Shown here: positions 1-7,510 of the stretch, in pieces
How positions within the stretch are numbered: the first letter of the stretch is position 1
How the letters are laid out: each line of letters opens with the position of its first letter
Assembly: GCA_937864205.1 (NCBI GenBank)
Contig: CALMJB010000051.1
Span: 1-22,768, forward strand
Length of the DNA stretch: 22,768 nucleotides
Origin: an uncultured Actinomycetes bacterium
Lineage (GTDB): Bacteria > Actinomycetota > Actinomycetes > Nanopelagicales > Nanopelagicaceae
Direction: 5' to 3'
Translations under genes and position numbers: made by a program
The notes under the pieces: model-generated
The model's input: only the letters and a program-made list of their open reading frames with translations
What the model was told of the DNA's origin: nothing
The model's database searches: none

Positions 1-1070
1 AATTGTGCAATTGCATGCAGCGCCGCCAACATACCTGAATCAGCCCGCCAAAATCTTTCAAAATAAAAGTGGCCAGAGTGCTCGCCACCGAATATTGCTC
101 CGGTTTGCGCCATCATCTGCTTGATATATGAGTGTCCTACGCGACTGCGCAGTGCAGTGCCGCCATGTTCGGCAATCACTTCTGGCACCGCTCTTGATGA
201 GATTAAGTTATAAATAATTTTGGAATTTGGGTTGCGGGCAAGTTCGGCGACTGCAATAAGCCCAGTTAAAGCCGAAGGGTTCACTAAATCGCCATTTTCA
301 TCAATTAAAAAGCAGCGATCGGCATCGCCATCAAAAGCTAAACCGATGTCGGCTTTTTCTTTTTTTACTCGTTTTTGCAAATCTTTCAGATTTTCTGGAT
401 CAATTGGATTTGCCTCATGATTTGGAAAAGTTCCATCCAATTCAAAGTACATCGGAATCAATTCAACATTTAACTTTTTCATCACTGCCGGCGCGGTATA
501 ACCAGCCATACCATTACCGGCATCAATCACGACTTTTAATTTTCTTTTGGTAAAAGTTTTTTCTGGAAACAAAGAGATTAAATAATCAACATACTCTGGC
601 AACATATCTTTGGTTTTAATTAGACCCGCTGGCCGCATAGCCATCGGTGCACCATCCTCAATAATTTTTCTAATTAGTGCCAAACCAGATTCTTTACCGA
701 TTGGTTTTGCGCCACTTCGACAAAATTTCATGCCGTTGTATTCGGCAGGATTATGACTTGCGGTGAACATGACTCCGGGCAAATTCAATTTTCCGCTGGC
801 GAAATAAAGCAGATCAGTAGATGCTAGACCGACTCGAATTACATCAAAACCTCTTGAACAAACTCCGTCGGCAAATGCACTGGCAAGTTCTTCAGATGAT
901 GGTCGCATGTCTTGGCCAATCAATACCGTTGCGCTTTCTCGTTCCATCTCTAAAAATGCGGCGAAGGCGACCCCTACTGAGAAAGTGAACTCTGGCGTAA
1001 TTTCTTTTTTTACTAAACCACGGATGTCATAAGCCTTTATGACTTTATCTAGATCCAATGGCACAGTCAT
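1..1070 (-). CDS. manB: Phosphomannomutase/phosphoglucomutase, C-terminus cut by window edge
   Basis: This enzyme interconverts hexose-6-phosphate and hexose-1-phosphate in the cytoplasm and supplies mannose-1-phosphate for GDP-mannose. I translated it by hand on the minus strand from an ATG at 1068-1070; the frame stays open to the left edge, giving about 356 residues of a family usually near 450-460. Visible motifs are the N-terminal KAYDIRG, the phosphoserine loop FTASHNPAEYNG (Ser105), the metal-binding loop FDGDADR (about 246-252) and the sugar-binding loop GGEHSGH (about residue 327). The missing part is the C-terminal phosphate-binding domain. It starts 20 bases after the DUF3499 stop and is probably the last visible gene of the whiB-led operon. 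No strong Shine-Dalgarno sequence is visible. The pairing manB - DUF3499 is standard in actinobacteria (Rv3257c-Rv3258c). Specificity for mannose over glucose is inferred from context. Confidence 0.93.
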   Translation of the reverse strand, partial: MTVPLDLDKVIKAYDIRGLVKKEITPEFTFSVGVAFAAFLEMERESATVLIGQDMRPSSEELASAFADGVCSRGFDVIRVGLASTDLLYFASGKLNLPGVMFTASHNPAEYNGMKFCRSGAKPIGKESGLALIRKIIEDGAPMAMRPAGLIKTKDMLPEYVDYLISLFPEKTFTKRKLKVVIDAGNGMAGYTAPAVMKKLNVELIPMYFELDGTFPNHEANPIDPENLKDLQKRVKKEKADIGLAFDGDADRCFLIDENGDLVNPSALTGLIAVAELARNPNSKIIYNLISSRAVPEVIAEHGGTALRSRVGHSYIKQMMAQTGAIFGGEHSGHFYFERFWRADSGMLAALHAIAQ

Positions 1071-1090
1071 TGTTAGATTTTTAGAAAAAA

Positions 1091-1441
1091 TTAATTTGAA
1101 GGCAGCACACGCAAATGTCCACGTCTGCCAAGTTCTGGAGTGGATTGCGACTGTGGTTTAGTTTCACTGGCAACCTCTCTTACTGCATCTGCAATGGCCA
1201 TCAAATCATCTTCGCTTGGCCCGGCAAAATTTGCATCGGCGGCAGGTTTAATTACTTGCCAACCATTTGGCACAGTTAAGCGTTGCGCATGATGAGCACA
1301 TAAATCATATGAATGTGGTTCTGCAAAAGTTGCCAGCGGACCAAGTACCGCGGTTGAGTCGGCGTATATGTAAGTCAAAGTTTGCACCGCTGAAGTTGTG
1401 CAGCCGGCTCGTGAACAAACTCGGCCAATTTTTTTCCTCAT
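1091..1441 (-). CDS. DUF3499 family protein (small zinc-finger-like, function unknown)
   Basis: This 116-residue protein belongs to the actinobacterial DUF3499 family (Rv3258c type), whose function is not known. The N-terminus is short and basic (MRKKIGRVCSRAGC), followed later by a CAHHAQRL stretch. Cys9, Cys14 and the CxHH group could together bind a metal. The C-terminal 40 residues are rich in polar residues and Pro, and look disordered. It lies 39 bases after the DUF5719 stop and 20 bases before manB, which is the conserved family neighbourhood. In other actinobacteria a small metallopeptidase gene usually sits just upstream; it is absent here. The family assignment is strong; metal binding is an inference from residue pattern. 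Confidence 0.88.
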   Translation of the reverse strand: MRKKIGRVCSRAGCTTSAVQTLTYIYADSTAVLGPLATFAEPHSYDLCAHHAQRLTVPNGWQVIKPAADANFAGPSEDDLMAIADAVREVASETKPQSQSTPELGRRGHLRVLPSN

Positions 1442-1480
1442 GAAAAGAGATTAGCGTGGGTTTTATATAAAACGTTGGAT

Positions 1481-2803
1481 TTAACCACGGGAAATCACGC
1501 GAGCATCAATAATTGGTGCAGAAGTGGTTTCTAGACGCGCACCGTTGTTGAGTGGAATATAAGTTGTACCAATTCCAGATCCGGTAGTTTCAGGCAAAAT
1601 CATTAATCCGCCAAAGGTTTTTGGTTTGTTACTCGTAATTTGAAATTGGTTGATTGCACCTGGAGCGAGCCAGCTGGCAAAGTTTTGCCCAGAAATATTT
1701 TGAGTTCCTTTCTTGCCATTGCTTTGAGTGTAATTAATTTGAACATTTATTTGATCGCCAGCAAAGTTAAAAACCGGTTGAGATCCTGCCAAATTTGCAG
1801 AGAATTGGGTTAACTCCTCTGCCATGCCAGCCCAAGCGATTTCAAAATTATTTCCAAACTTAAATTGACTTAGCACGGAAGCAAAAATTGGCTGATCGGA
1901 ATTAATTTTTACACCAAACGGTTTATTTCCGGTAGCAAAGGTAAATGGCAGATCAATCGTTTTTTGTTGTGCGATTGTGCGTTGCGAAAATCCCAGCGGA
2001 ACAAATGATCCATCAGCAGTATTAACTTCCACATCAACATTTGCATCGATATTTCCTGGAACAAATAGTCGAAGGGTGTGATTTGCTTGGTTATTTCCGG
2101 TTACTAATTTGCCAGTTAAATCTGAAATACCAGGTATGTAAACAGTGGTTTGTGGATTAGTAATCGGCGGAACATAATCGGCGCCAAGTGATTTCAAACC
2201 ACGGTTTCTTTGATCAATTAGAAAACTACTGATTCGGCCTGCTCGAGTTTGCACATGTGTAGTGAGATTTTCTTGTCCGGGAGCTAGCGAATCTAATCCA
2301 ATAGTTAATTCTGAGTTTGGTGAAATCGTGTAACTATTCTTACCAGCTAACCCGTTGCTTGAAAAAACTGTGACATCGATAATCGAATTACTCAACCCAC
2401 TGTTAACGACAATTAATTGAGATTTTGAGGTTAAAGACCCAGAACCACCTAAGAACCATTCGTCACCATCGCTAATTGAACAAGTGGTGGCAACTTTCCA
2501 GCCAGAGTTTGCAAACAACAATGTATTTGAAGAATTTCCCGAAACCAAGATTGGACCATTTTGCACTGCAACAGTGGTTGCATTTGTGCTTTTGAAAGCG
2601 ATTGATTTTGGCGAGATATTTCTAATCTTCAAATCTTTCTTAAATAATGTTGCAACGCTTGGAGTTGAAATATTGGGACAAGCGGTTGCTGGATAACTGG
2701 TTGTTACGGTGCTGACTTTCCGAGAATTTGGTACCAAGTAACTAGCCAACAACAACATAAACGAAACCCCAATAGCAATTAACGCAGTTCGATTAATTCT
2801 CAT
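1481..2803 (-). CDS. DUF5719 family secreted or membrane-anchored protein
   Basis: This 440-residue protein has a short basic N-terminus and one hydrophobic segment (about residues 7-25), consistent with a signal anchor or uncleaved signal peptide. The rest is Ser/Thr/Asn-rich and predicted beta-rich, so it should sit outside the membrane. The segment SFLIDQRNRGLKSLGADYVPP is the hallmark I recognise for DUF5719, a family encoded beside large GT2 glycosyltransferases in actinobacterial whiB-manB clusters. Its ATG overlaps the glycosyltransferase stop by four bases (ATGA type), so the two are probably translationally coupled and may act together in envelope glycan assembly. The biochemical role is unknown. 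Two cysteines in the mature part (in TACPN and TTCS) could form a disulphide. Confidence 0.85.
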   Translation of the reverse strand: MRINRTALIAIGVSFMLLLASYLVPNSRKVSTVTTSYPATACPNISTPSVATLFKKDLKIRNISPKSIAFKSTNATTVAVQNGPILVSGNSSNTLLFANSGWKVATTCSISDGDEWFLGGSGSLTSKSQLIVVNSGLSNSIIDVTVFSSNGLAGKNSYTISPNSELTIGLDSLAPGQENLTTHVQTRAGRISSFLIDQRNRGLKSLGADYVPPITNPQTTVYIPGISDLTGKLVTGNNQANHTLRLFVPGNIDANVDVEVNTADGSFVPLGFSQRTIAQQKTIDLPFTFATGNKPFGVKINSDQPIFASVLSQFKFGNNFEIAWAGMAEELTQFSANLAGSQPVFNFAGDQINVQINYTQSNGKKGTQNISGQNFASWLAPGAINQFQITSNKPKTFGGLMILPETTGSGIGTTYIPLNNGARLETTSAPIIDARVISRG

Positions 2804-5800
2804 GCCAGTTGCGCAATCTCTATCTCTTTACGTTTCTTGCCCGCGGGTAGAGCCAGCACCAAAATCACAAAAATTAGGAAAAATTGCAAAGAAAGCCAGG
2901 CTCTGCGGCTTGTGCCATTAAAAGATAAGAAGATCTCACCGGGTTCATCAATTGCAAATGTTGGCAAGCCATCTGCAGTTCGATTGGGTTTAATTAATTT
3001 GCCATTATTTAAGATTTGCCAATTTGAACTGAAGTTTTCCGCTAAAACTATTTGACCAACCGTACCGACGCTTCCTTGCAGATTGATTTCGCCAGATTCC
3101 AAAGCAAACTTTTGATTTGTCTTGTCGACAAAGGTAACTCGAGAGTTTGCATTTACTACTCGCCAAACCAAACCATCTTTAGTTGCAGAATTGCGCTCAA
3201 ATCCGCCTTGACCATCAATTAATCTTGCAAGATTTTCATCGATGGGATTTTTCAAAAATAAATAGGAGATGCCGTATTCACCAAGCACTGCACTTGCAGT
3301 TACATCACTGCCGGCAACCATTTGATTTATGGCCTTCTCAACATTTACCGGAGTTTTCGTGGCGATATCTGGGTCACCAAGTTGTAAATCGCCAGCCCGA
3401 GTTACGAAGTATCGCCACTGTTCTTGCGCTTTACCTAATACCAACAATTTTGGTTTTGCTGGTGATTTAGCCAAATCAGTTAGAAATGCTGGCACAACTT
3501 GTTCTTGATTAGTTTTCATCGGTGAATTTGCGCCCGCGCTTACTATCCAAATTAAATTAAGGGTTAATGAAATAGCGGTTAACCCGGCCAGAACTGCCGA
3601 AATTAAATGTTTTATTCCAAATGCAAAATTCTTTAAATTAGGAATTTCTGATTGCGCAATCGAGGCAATACTAAATAGAGATAATAATTGTGCAAACACC
3701 AATATTGGTCCACAAAATACTTGATAGTCAGAGGTGGAATTACCGTTTAATGAAATCGTGGAAAGTAAAACTGCAACACTCGTGCTTATGATTCCAATTA
3801 ATCCAAAACTGGCCATGCGGTGATTGAAGAGTGCAACCAATAAAAACAATACGAATGGGAATGCAATCCAAATTGGTGGTGCTCCAAGTCCACCGGGATT
3901 CATTAGCAACATTGGCCATCTTCGATCTGATGTGAAAGCCAATCCGGGTTCTAGCAAGAATCTACTTGGATGAATTAAGAGTGATAACGACCAAGGAATT
4001 GTAAGAATCAAAGGTGTGAATATGTAAACCGCCCGCTTTTTGAACTCATCCCGATCTAGGGTATGAAAAACCTCGCGTAAATCTAATGTTTGTGGGTTGG
4101 GTGCGAAATTTAAATATCTAATCAAAAAATAGGTTATGTGCAATAAGCACCAGCAGGCTAGAAATAAAGGTGAGAATGCTGCGGTTAGCCCGGCTACCGA
4201 TGAAATCGTAAAGATCCTGCGCCAACTTAAATCAACTATCTCACGCCGATGTTTAGATAGCGTAAAAATTACTGGTAACGCTATAGCGACAACGATTGTG
4301 CCAATTCGACCTTGATTTATTGCAGTTGTCACGACTGGTGAGTATGAATAAATCATTGCTAATGCGAAAGCTAAATATCTATTTAAATTAAATCGCTGAG
4401 CTGATCTATAACTTAACCAGAACAAAATCGATGGTGTAATCCAGAAAAACAACCATAAGAAAACTTGTGGATTACCTAATGTAAAAATGGAGAACGCAGA
4501 AATTACCGCTAGCCATACCGGTGCCGGAGAGCTCGTACCCAACCCAACGATGTGCCACGGTTCTAGGAATTTACCGAATAATTCCCGCGCACTTTCCGGA
4601 GCAACCGGCAATGCCCCGCCAGATAAATTTCCAATTCGATTGCGAGCATAAAACAGATTTATTACAAATGTAATAAGTAAACCAAAAAGTAATGGCCGAT
4701 TTGAGAGCGCTCGCAATCTGGCAAACCGTGCTCTTGGTACAAACTCAATCTCATCAAAACTTTCATCCATCACACCAATGTCGGCATAATCTCGCGGCTT
4801 AATTCGCTCTTGTAAATACTCTGGAATTCGAAATGGTTTAGTAATTGCATTAATTGATCGAACAATGGTCGCTCGAATTAAAATACCGCGTTTTGGAATG
4901 AATGGTTTGATGATTCGTGGCGATAACAATTTCTGCGATCTACGTTGTCTGCGAGAATTTATTAGATCTTGTGGTTTGAAAAGTAATAAACCAACTGCTG
5001 CGATTTCATCGCCCGCATATCCGGGAAGTTTTGCCAACAAGTAAACAATCGAACGACCTATTGCAGCGGTGATTAATTGCAAAAAGATCCAGGGCAGCAA
5101 CCACCAACTTGAATTTGCCAACATCACGAAAGCGGCATTTCTTCGATCTAACAACAATGGTCTATGTAACAGTGCATCTTTCACATCAATTGATCGACGT
5201 TCATTTGTAGCCGCCTCTGCGTGATAAACCGCGGCACTACCGACGCGAATCACGCTATAGCCGGCGACATGAGCGCGCCAACCTAAATCAACATCATCTC
5301 TAAATAATTCCAGGCTGGGATCAAATCCTCCGAGTTGCTCAAATACATCCCGTTTAATCAACATTCCGGCAGTACTTACTGCTAATACCTCTTTAACATC
5401 ATCATGTTGTCCTTGATCATGTTCGCGTACTTCCATTCCAGTCCAACGAGTTCCGTTTTCGGCAATGCTGACGCCAGCCTCCAAAATATGTTTACGATCA
5501 TGCCAACCCAATATTTTCGGACCGGCAATCGCGACCTGCGGACGTTCTGCCACGGCGGTCAAAAGATTCTCTAGAGCTTCTCGTCTTGGGGCACTGTCAT
5601 CATGCAAAATCCAGAGCCACTCCTCCGGTTCTGATTTAATTTGTGCGGCACCATTTATAAATGTGCCATTAGAAGTGCCATTAGATATTTTTGGCGTTGC
5701 ATTTACCGCAGCGACAACCGCTGCACCAAAACCCTTTTGTCGATCCTGTTCGATTACCGGAATACCGGCGTTCTTAAGTAGTCGTACCGAAAGATCGGTA

Positions 5801-5937
5801 GAACCATTATCGACCGCAATAATTTGATTTGGCAATCGATGTTGCGCCGAGATGGCAGCTACTGTTTCAGCTAACCAGGTTGCCCCATCATGTGAGACAA
5901 CAATTGCGGTTACAAAAAATTCGCGGTTTTCAGCCAC
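2800..5937 (-). CDS. GT2 glycosyltransferase fused to a large multi-pass membrane domain
   Basis: A 1045-residue protein. Residues about 8-250 form a GT-A (family 2) domain: AVDNGSTD (D43) for nucleotide-sugar binding, WLWILHDDS (D113-D114) as the metal-binding DxD-type motif, and RDDVDLGWR (213-221) in the usual acceptor/catalytic position. An insert at about 82-107 lies inside the fold. From about residue 270 there are many hydrophobic segments, a polar loop at 325-410, more than ten likely membrane spans, a soluble C-terminal part, and a last span near 1010-1030. Known relatives sit beside DUF5719 and WhiB and are thought to build envelope polysaccharide; donor and acceptor are unknown. 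The start codon is GTG, eight bases after the whiB TAG stop, with only a weak ribosome-binding site, so coupling to whiB is likely. Confidence 0.9.
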   Translation of the reverse strand: MAENREFFVTAIVVSHDGATWLAETVAAISAQHRLPNQIIAVDNGSTDLSVRLLKNAGIPVIEQDRQKGFGAAVVAAVNATPKISNGTSNGTFINGAAQIKSEPEEWLWILHDDSAPRREALENLLTAVAERPQVAIAGPKILGWHDRKHILEAGVSIAENGTRWTGMEVREHDQGQHDDVKEVLAVSTAGMLIKRDVFEQLGGFDPSLELFRDDVDLGWRAHVAGYSVIRVGSAAVYHAEAATNERRSIDVKDALLHRPLLLDRRNAAFVMLANSSWWLLPWIFLQLITAAIGRSIVYLLAKLPGYAGDEIAAVGLLLFKPQDLINSRRQRRSQKLLSPRIIKPFIPKRGILIRATIVRSINAITKPFRIPEYLQERIKPRDYADIGVMDESFDEIEFVPRARFARLRALSNRPLLFGLLITFVINLFYARNRIGNLSGGALPVAPESARELFGKFLEPWHIVGLGTSSPAPVWLAVISAFSIFTLGNPQVFLWLFFWITPSILFWLSYRSAQRFNLNRYLAFALAMIYSYSPVVTTAINQGRIGTIVVAIALPVIFTLSKHRREIVDLSWRRIFTISSVAGLTAAFSPLFLACWCLLHITYFLIRYLNFAPNPQTLDLREVFHTLDRDEFKKRAVYIFTPLILTIPWSLSLLIHPSRFLLEPGLAFTSDRRWPMLLMNPGGLGAPPIWIAFPFVLFLLVALFNHRMASFGLIGIISTSVAVLLSTISLNGNSTSDYQVFCGPILVFAQLLSLFSIASIAQSEIPNLKNFAFGIKHLISAVLAGLTAISLTLNLIWIVSAGANSPMKTNQEQVVPAFLTDLAKSPAKPKLLVLGKAQEQWRYFVTRAGDLQLGDPDIATKTPVNVEKAINQMVAGSDVTASAVLGEYGISYLFLKNPIDENLARLIDGQGGFERNSATKDGLVWRVVNANSRVTFVDKTNQKFALESGEINLQGSVGTVGQIVLAENFSSNWQILNNGKLIKPNRTADGLPTFAIDEPGEIFLSFNGTSRRAWLSLQFFLIFVILVLALPAGKKRKEIEIAQLA

Positions 5938-5945
5938 TCGCTATT

Positions 5946-6224
5946 CTAAGCAGGGCGACGCTTTAACCTACGACGTTCCCGTTCAGATAGCCCGCCCCAG
6001 ATGCCAAATCTCTCATCATGAGCGAGTGCGTACTCAAGGCACTCGGCACGAACCTCACATGACATACAAACCCGCTTTGCCTCGCGGGTAGAACCGCCTT
6101 TTTCGGGGAAAAATGCTTCTGGATCGGTTTGTGCGCAAAGCGCACGTTCTTGCCAAGTTAGTTCCTCTGGTGAAATTATCAAAGCTGGTAAATCATTAAT
6201 TTGATTTGCCCGCGCTTCTTTCAT
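5946..6224 (-). CDS. whiB: WhiB-family iron-sulfur transcription factor (WhiB2/WhmD type)
   Basis: A 92-residue WhiB-like regulator that should bind a 4Fe-4S cluster through Cys30, Cys53, Cys56 and Cys62 (the CxxCx5C arrangement), followed by the turn GIWGG (74-78) and a basic C-terminal DNA-binding tail (RERRRLKRRP). All key residues are present. The neighbourhood (DUF3499, manB, GT2, DUF5719) matches the mycobacterial whiB2/whmD and streptomycete whiB loci, where the protein works with WhiA in cell division and differentiation; that role is transferred by synteny. The ATG is preceded by a clear AGGGG Shine-Dalgarno sequence with suitable spacing. It has an approximately 88-base leader with three 10-base repeats, and a promoter overlapped by a palindrome. 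It is the first gene of the operon running down to manB. Confidence 0.96.
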   Translation of the reverse strand: MKEARANQINDLPALIISPEELTWQERALCAQTDPEAFFPEKGGSTREAKRVCMSCEVRAECLEYALAHDERFGIWGGLSERERRRLKRRPA

Positions 6225-6237
6225 TTTTTCCCCTATT

Positions 6238-6267
6238 CAATACTTTTCAATATTTTTCAATATTTTT
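6238..6267 (-). repeat. Three 10-base direct repeats in the whiB leader
   Basis: On the minus strand the unit AAAAATATTG occurs three times head to tail with exact 10-base spacing; the copy nearest the gene has one change (AAAAGTATTG). The block ends about 13 bases before the whiB ATG, just upstream of the ribosome-binding site. Spacing equal to one helical turn gives phased A-tracts, so it could bend DNA or bind a repeated protein. In RNA it would be an unstructured A/U-rich leader. Function unknown. Confidence 0.7.
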
Positions 6268-6318
6268 CGATTTCTACCCGGTACCTGAATTGATACAGCT
6301 ATTAAATCGACTGGGAGA

Positions 6319-6347
6319 ATTACACGCGTGTAAGCCCTTTGTGTCAA
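6319..6347 (-). promoter_or_regulatory. Near-consensus sigma-70-type promoter for the whiB operon
   Basis: On the minus strand a perfect -35 TTGACA (6347-6342) is followed by exactly 17 bases and a -10 TGTAAT (6324-6319, one mismatch from TATAAT). The expected start of transcription is near 6312, giving a leader of about 88 bases before the whiB ATG. This is the best housekeeping promoter in the window. Confidence 0.75.
6320..6333. promoter_or_regulatory. Perfect 14-base palindrome over the whiB -10 (candidate operator)
   Basis: TTACACGCGTGTAA reads the same on both strands and covers the end of the spacer and most of the -10 element of the whiB promoter, the classic place for a repressor site. 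The half-sites TTACAC/GTGTAA fit the known streptomycete BldD half-site pattern TNACNC/GNGTNA but with two central bases where BldD has one. whiB is a known BldD target in Streptomyces. The regulator here is not identified. Confidence 0.6.
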
Positions 6348-6392
6348 GTTAAAAGCGGGGTAAATGCCGGGTTAATCTGACTGAATTTAGTG

Positions 6393-6417
6393 AAAAAAAT
6401 CGCCTTTATTTTGGCGA
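6393..6417 (-). terminator. Intrinsic terminator with the nucleotidyltransferase stop codon in its loop
   Basis: On the minus strand TCGCC - AAAATAAA - GGCGA forms a 5-base-pair GC-rich stem with an 8-base loop, followed directly by seven T residues. The TAA stop of the upstream gene (6408-6406) lies inside the loop. It ends the fdxA-dapC-nucleotidyltransferase transcript just before the whiB promoter. The stem is short but the T-run is good. Confidence 0.7.
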
Positions 6418-7503
6418 AAACCCAATGTAATTATTGATAATGATGGTTCCGGCTGGAATTTGCGCAAAATCTGCAACGATTGAACTCTCAATCTGACAAT
6501 TAGATCCAATTTTTGCGCCGGTTCCTATAATCGATGATCGAACCTGACATTTTTCCGCAATCGTCACATCACTTTCGATTACCGTGCCACCATCGATCTT
6601 GGAACTTGCATCAATTTTTGCTCCGGATTTTATTAAAGCGTTTGGATAATTCTTATTAGTGCTATTTCGCAAATCAAATGCTGGGGATTTAAATTTTCCG
6701 GTGACAATATCCGTTGAGGCTTTGAGTAACGCTTGAGGATTTCCGATATCTAACCAGTAGTTCTTATCTACAAATCCAAAAATCTTTCGTCCTCGGTTTA
6801 GTAACTCTGGAAATGTTTCCCGCTCAACACTGACTACTTTGTTTGCGGAGATCTCTTCAATCACGGAACGATTGAAAATATAGCAACCGGCATTTATTAG
6901 ATTGCTGGGTGGATTTTCCATCTTTTCATTAAAGCTCATCACCTGGTTTTTCTTATTCAAAACTACCGAGCCATATGCTCTAGCATCTAGAACTTGGGTG
7001 AGATAAAGCGTTACATCTGCACTTTGATCTTGGTGAAATTTAATCTGCTTTTTTAGATCATGTCCGCTTAACACATCGCCATTGAATACAACAACTAGGT
7101 CACACGCATTCAGTTGCATTGCGGCAAGTTTGATACCGCCTCCGGTGCCGAGTGCAGTTTGTTCGACCGAATATTTAATTTCAATTCCGAACTTTTCACC
7201 AGTGCCAAAATATGGATTAAATACTTCAGATAAATAACTTGTGGCTAGGACAATTTCTGAGACATTTGCCGCTTTAGCTTTGAGAATTTGATGTTCGGTA
7301 AATGGAACTCCGGCTACTTTCAACATGGGTTTTGGAGTACTGAAGGTGAGCGGGGCGAGCCGAGTACCAAATCCGCCCACTAATAAAATCGCGCCAACTC
7401 TTACTGAAGGAGTTTTCGCTTGCCTGATTTTCAACGGTCGTTTACTGGTCGTTGAGTCATTGCTAAATAGCTGTGAAAACCAGCGCAAGATTGTTCGGAT
7501 CAT
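6406..7503 (-). CDS. Sugar-1-phosphate nucleotidyltransferase, probably mannose-1-phosphate guanylyltransferase type
   Basis: A 365-residue enzyme that should join a nucleoside triphosphate and a sugar-1-phosphate to give an NDP-sugar. The signature loop GGFGTRLAPLTFSTPKP is at residues 43-59 and the metal-binding Asp is in FNGDV (D143). The C-terminal 75 residues show isoleucine-rich hexapeptide repeats (left-handed beta-helix). Nearness to manB and whiB parallels Rv3264c, annotated as the GDP-mannose enzyme, so GTP and mannose-1-phosphate are the inferred substrates; other NDP-sugars cannot be excluded. The first 35 residues are an extra extension beginning MIRTILRWFSQLF, which forms an amphipathic helix; no alternative start codon lies next to the fold. 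It follows dapC by seven bases and ends inside a terminator. Confidence 0.87.
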   Translation of the reverse strand: MIRTILRWFSQLFSNDSTTSKRPLKIRQAKTPSVRVGAILLVGGFGTRLAPLTFSTPKPMLKVAGVPFTEHQILKAKAANVSEIVLATSYLSEVFNPYFGTGEKFGIEIKYSVEQTALGTGGGIKLAAMQLNACDLVVVFNGDVLSGHDLKKQIKFHQDQSADVTLYLTQVLDARAYGSVVLNKKNQVMSFNEKMENPPSNLINAGCYIFNRSVIEEISANKVVSVERETFPELLNRGRKIFGFVDKNYWLDIGNPQALLKASTDIVTGKFKSPAFDLRNSTNKNYPNALIKSGAKIDASSKIDGGTVIESDVTIAEKCQVRSSIIGTGAKIGSNCQIESSIVADFAQIPAGTIIINNYIGFSPK

Positions 7504-7510
7504 TGATAGC

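Noticed and set aside
5465..5827. 120-residue open frame on the plus strand opposite the GT2 gene
   Set aside because: It is a shadow of the glycosyltransferase coding strand with no ribosome-binding site, no recognisable domain and an unnatural composition.
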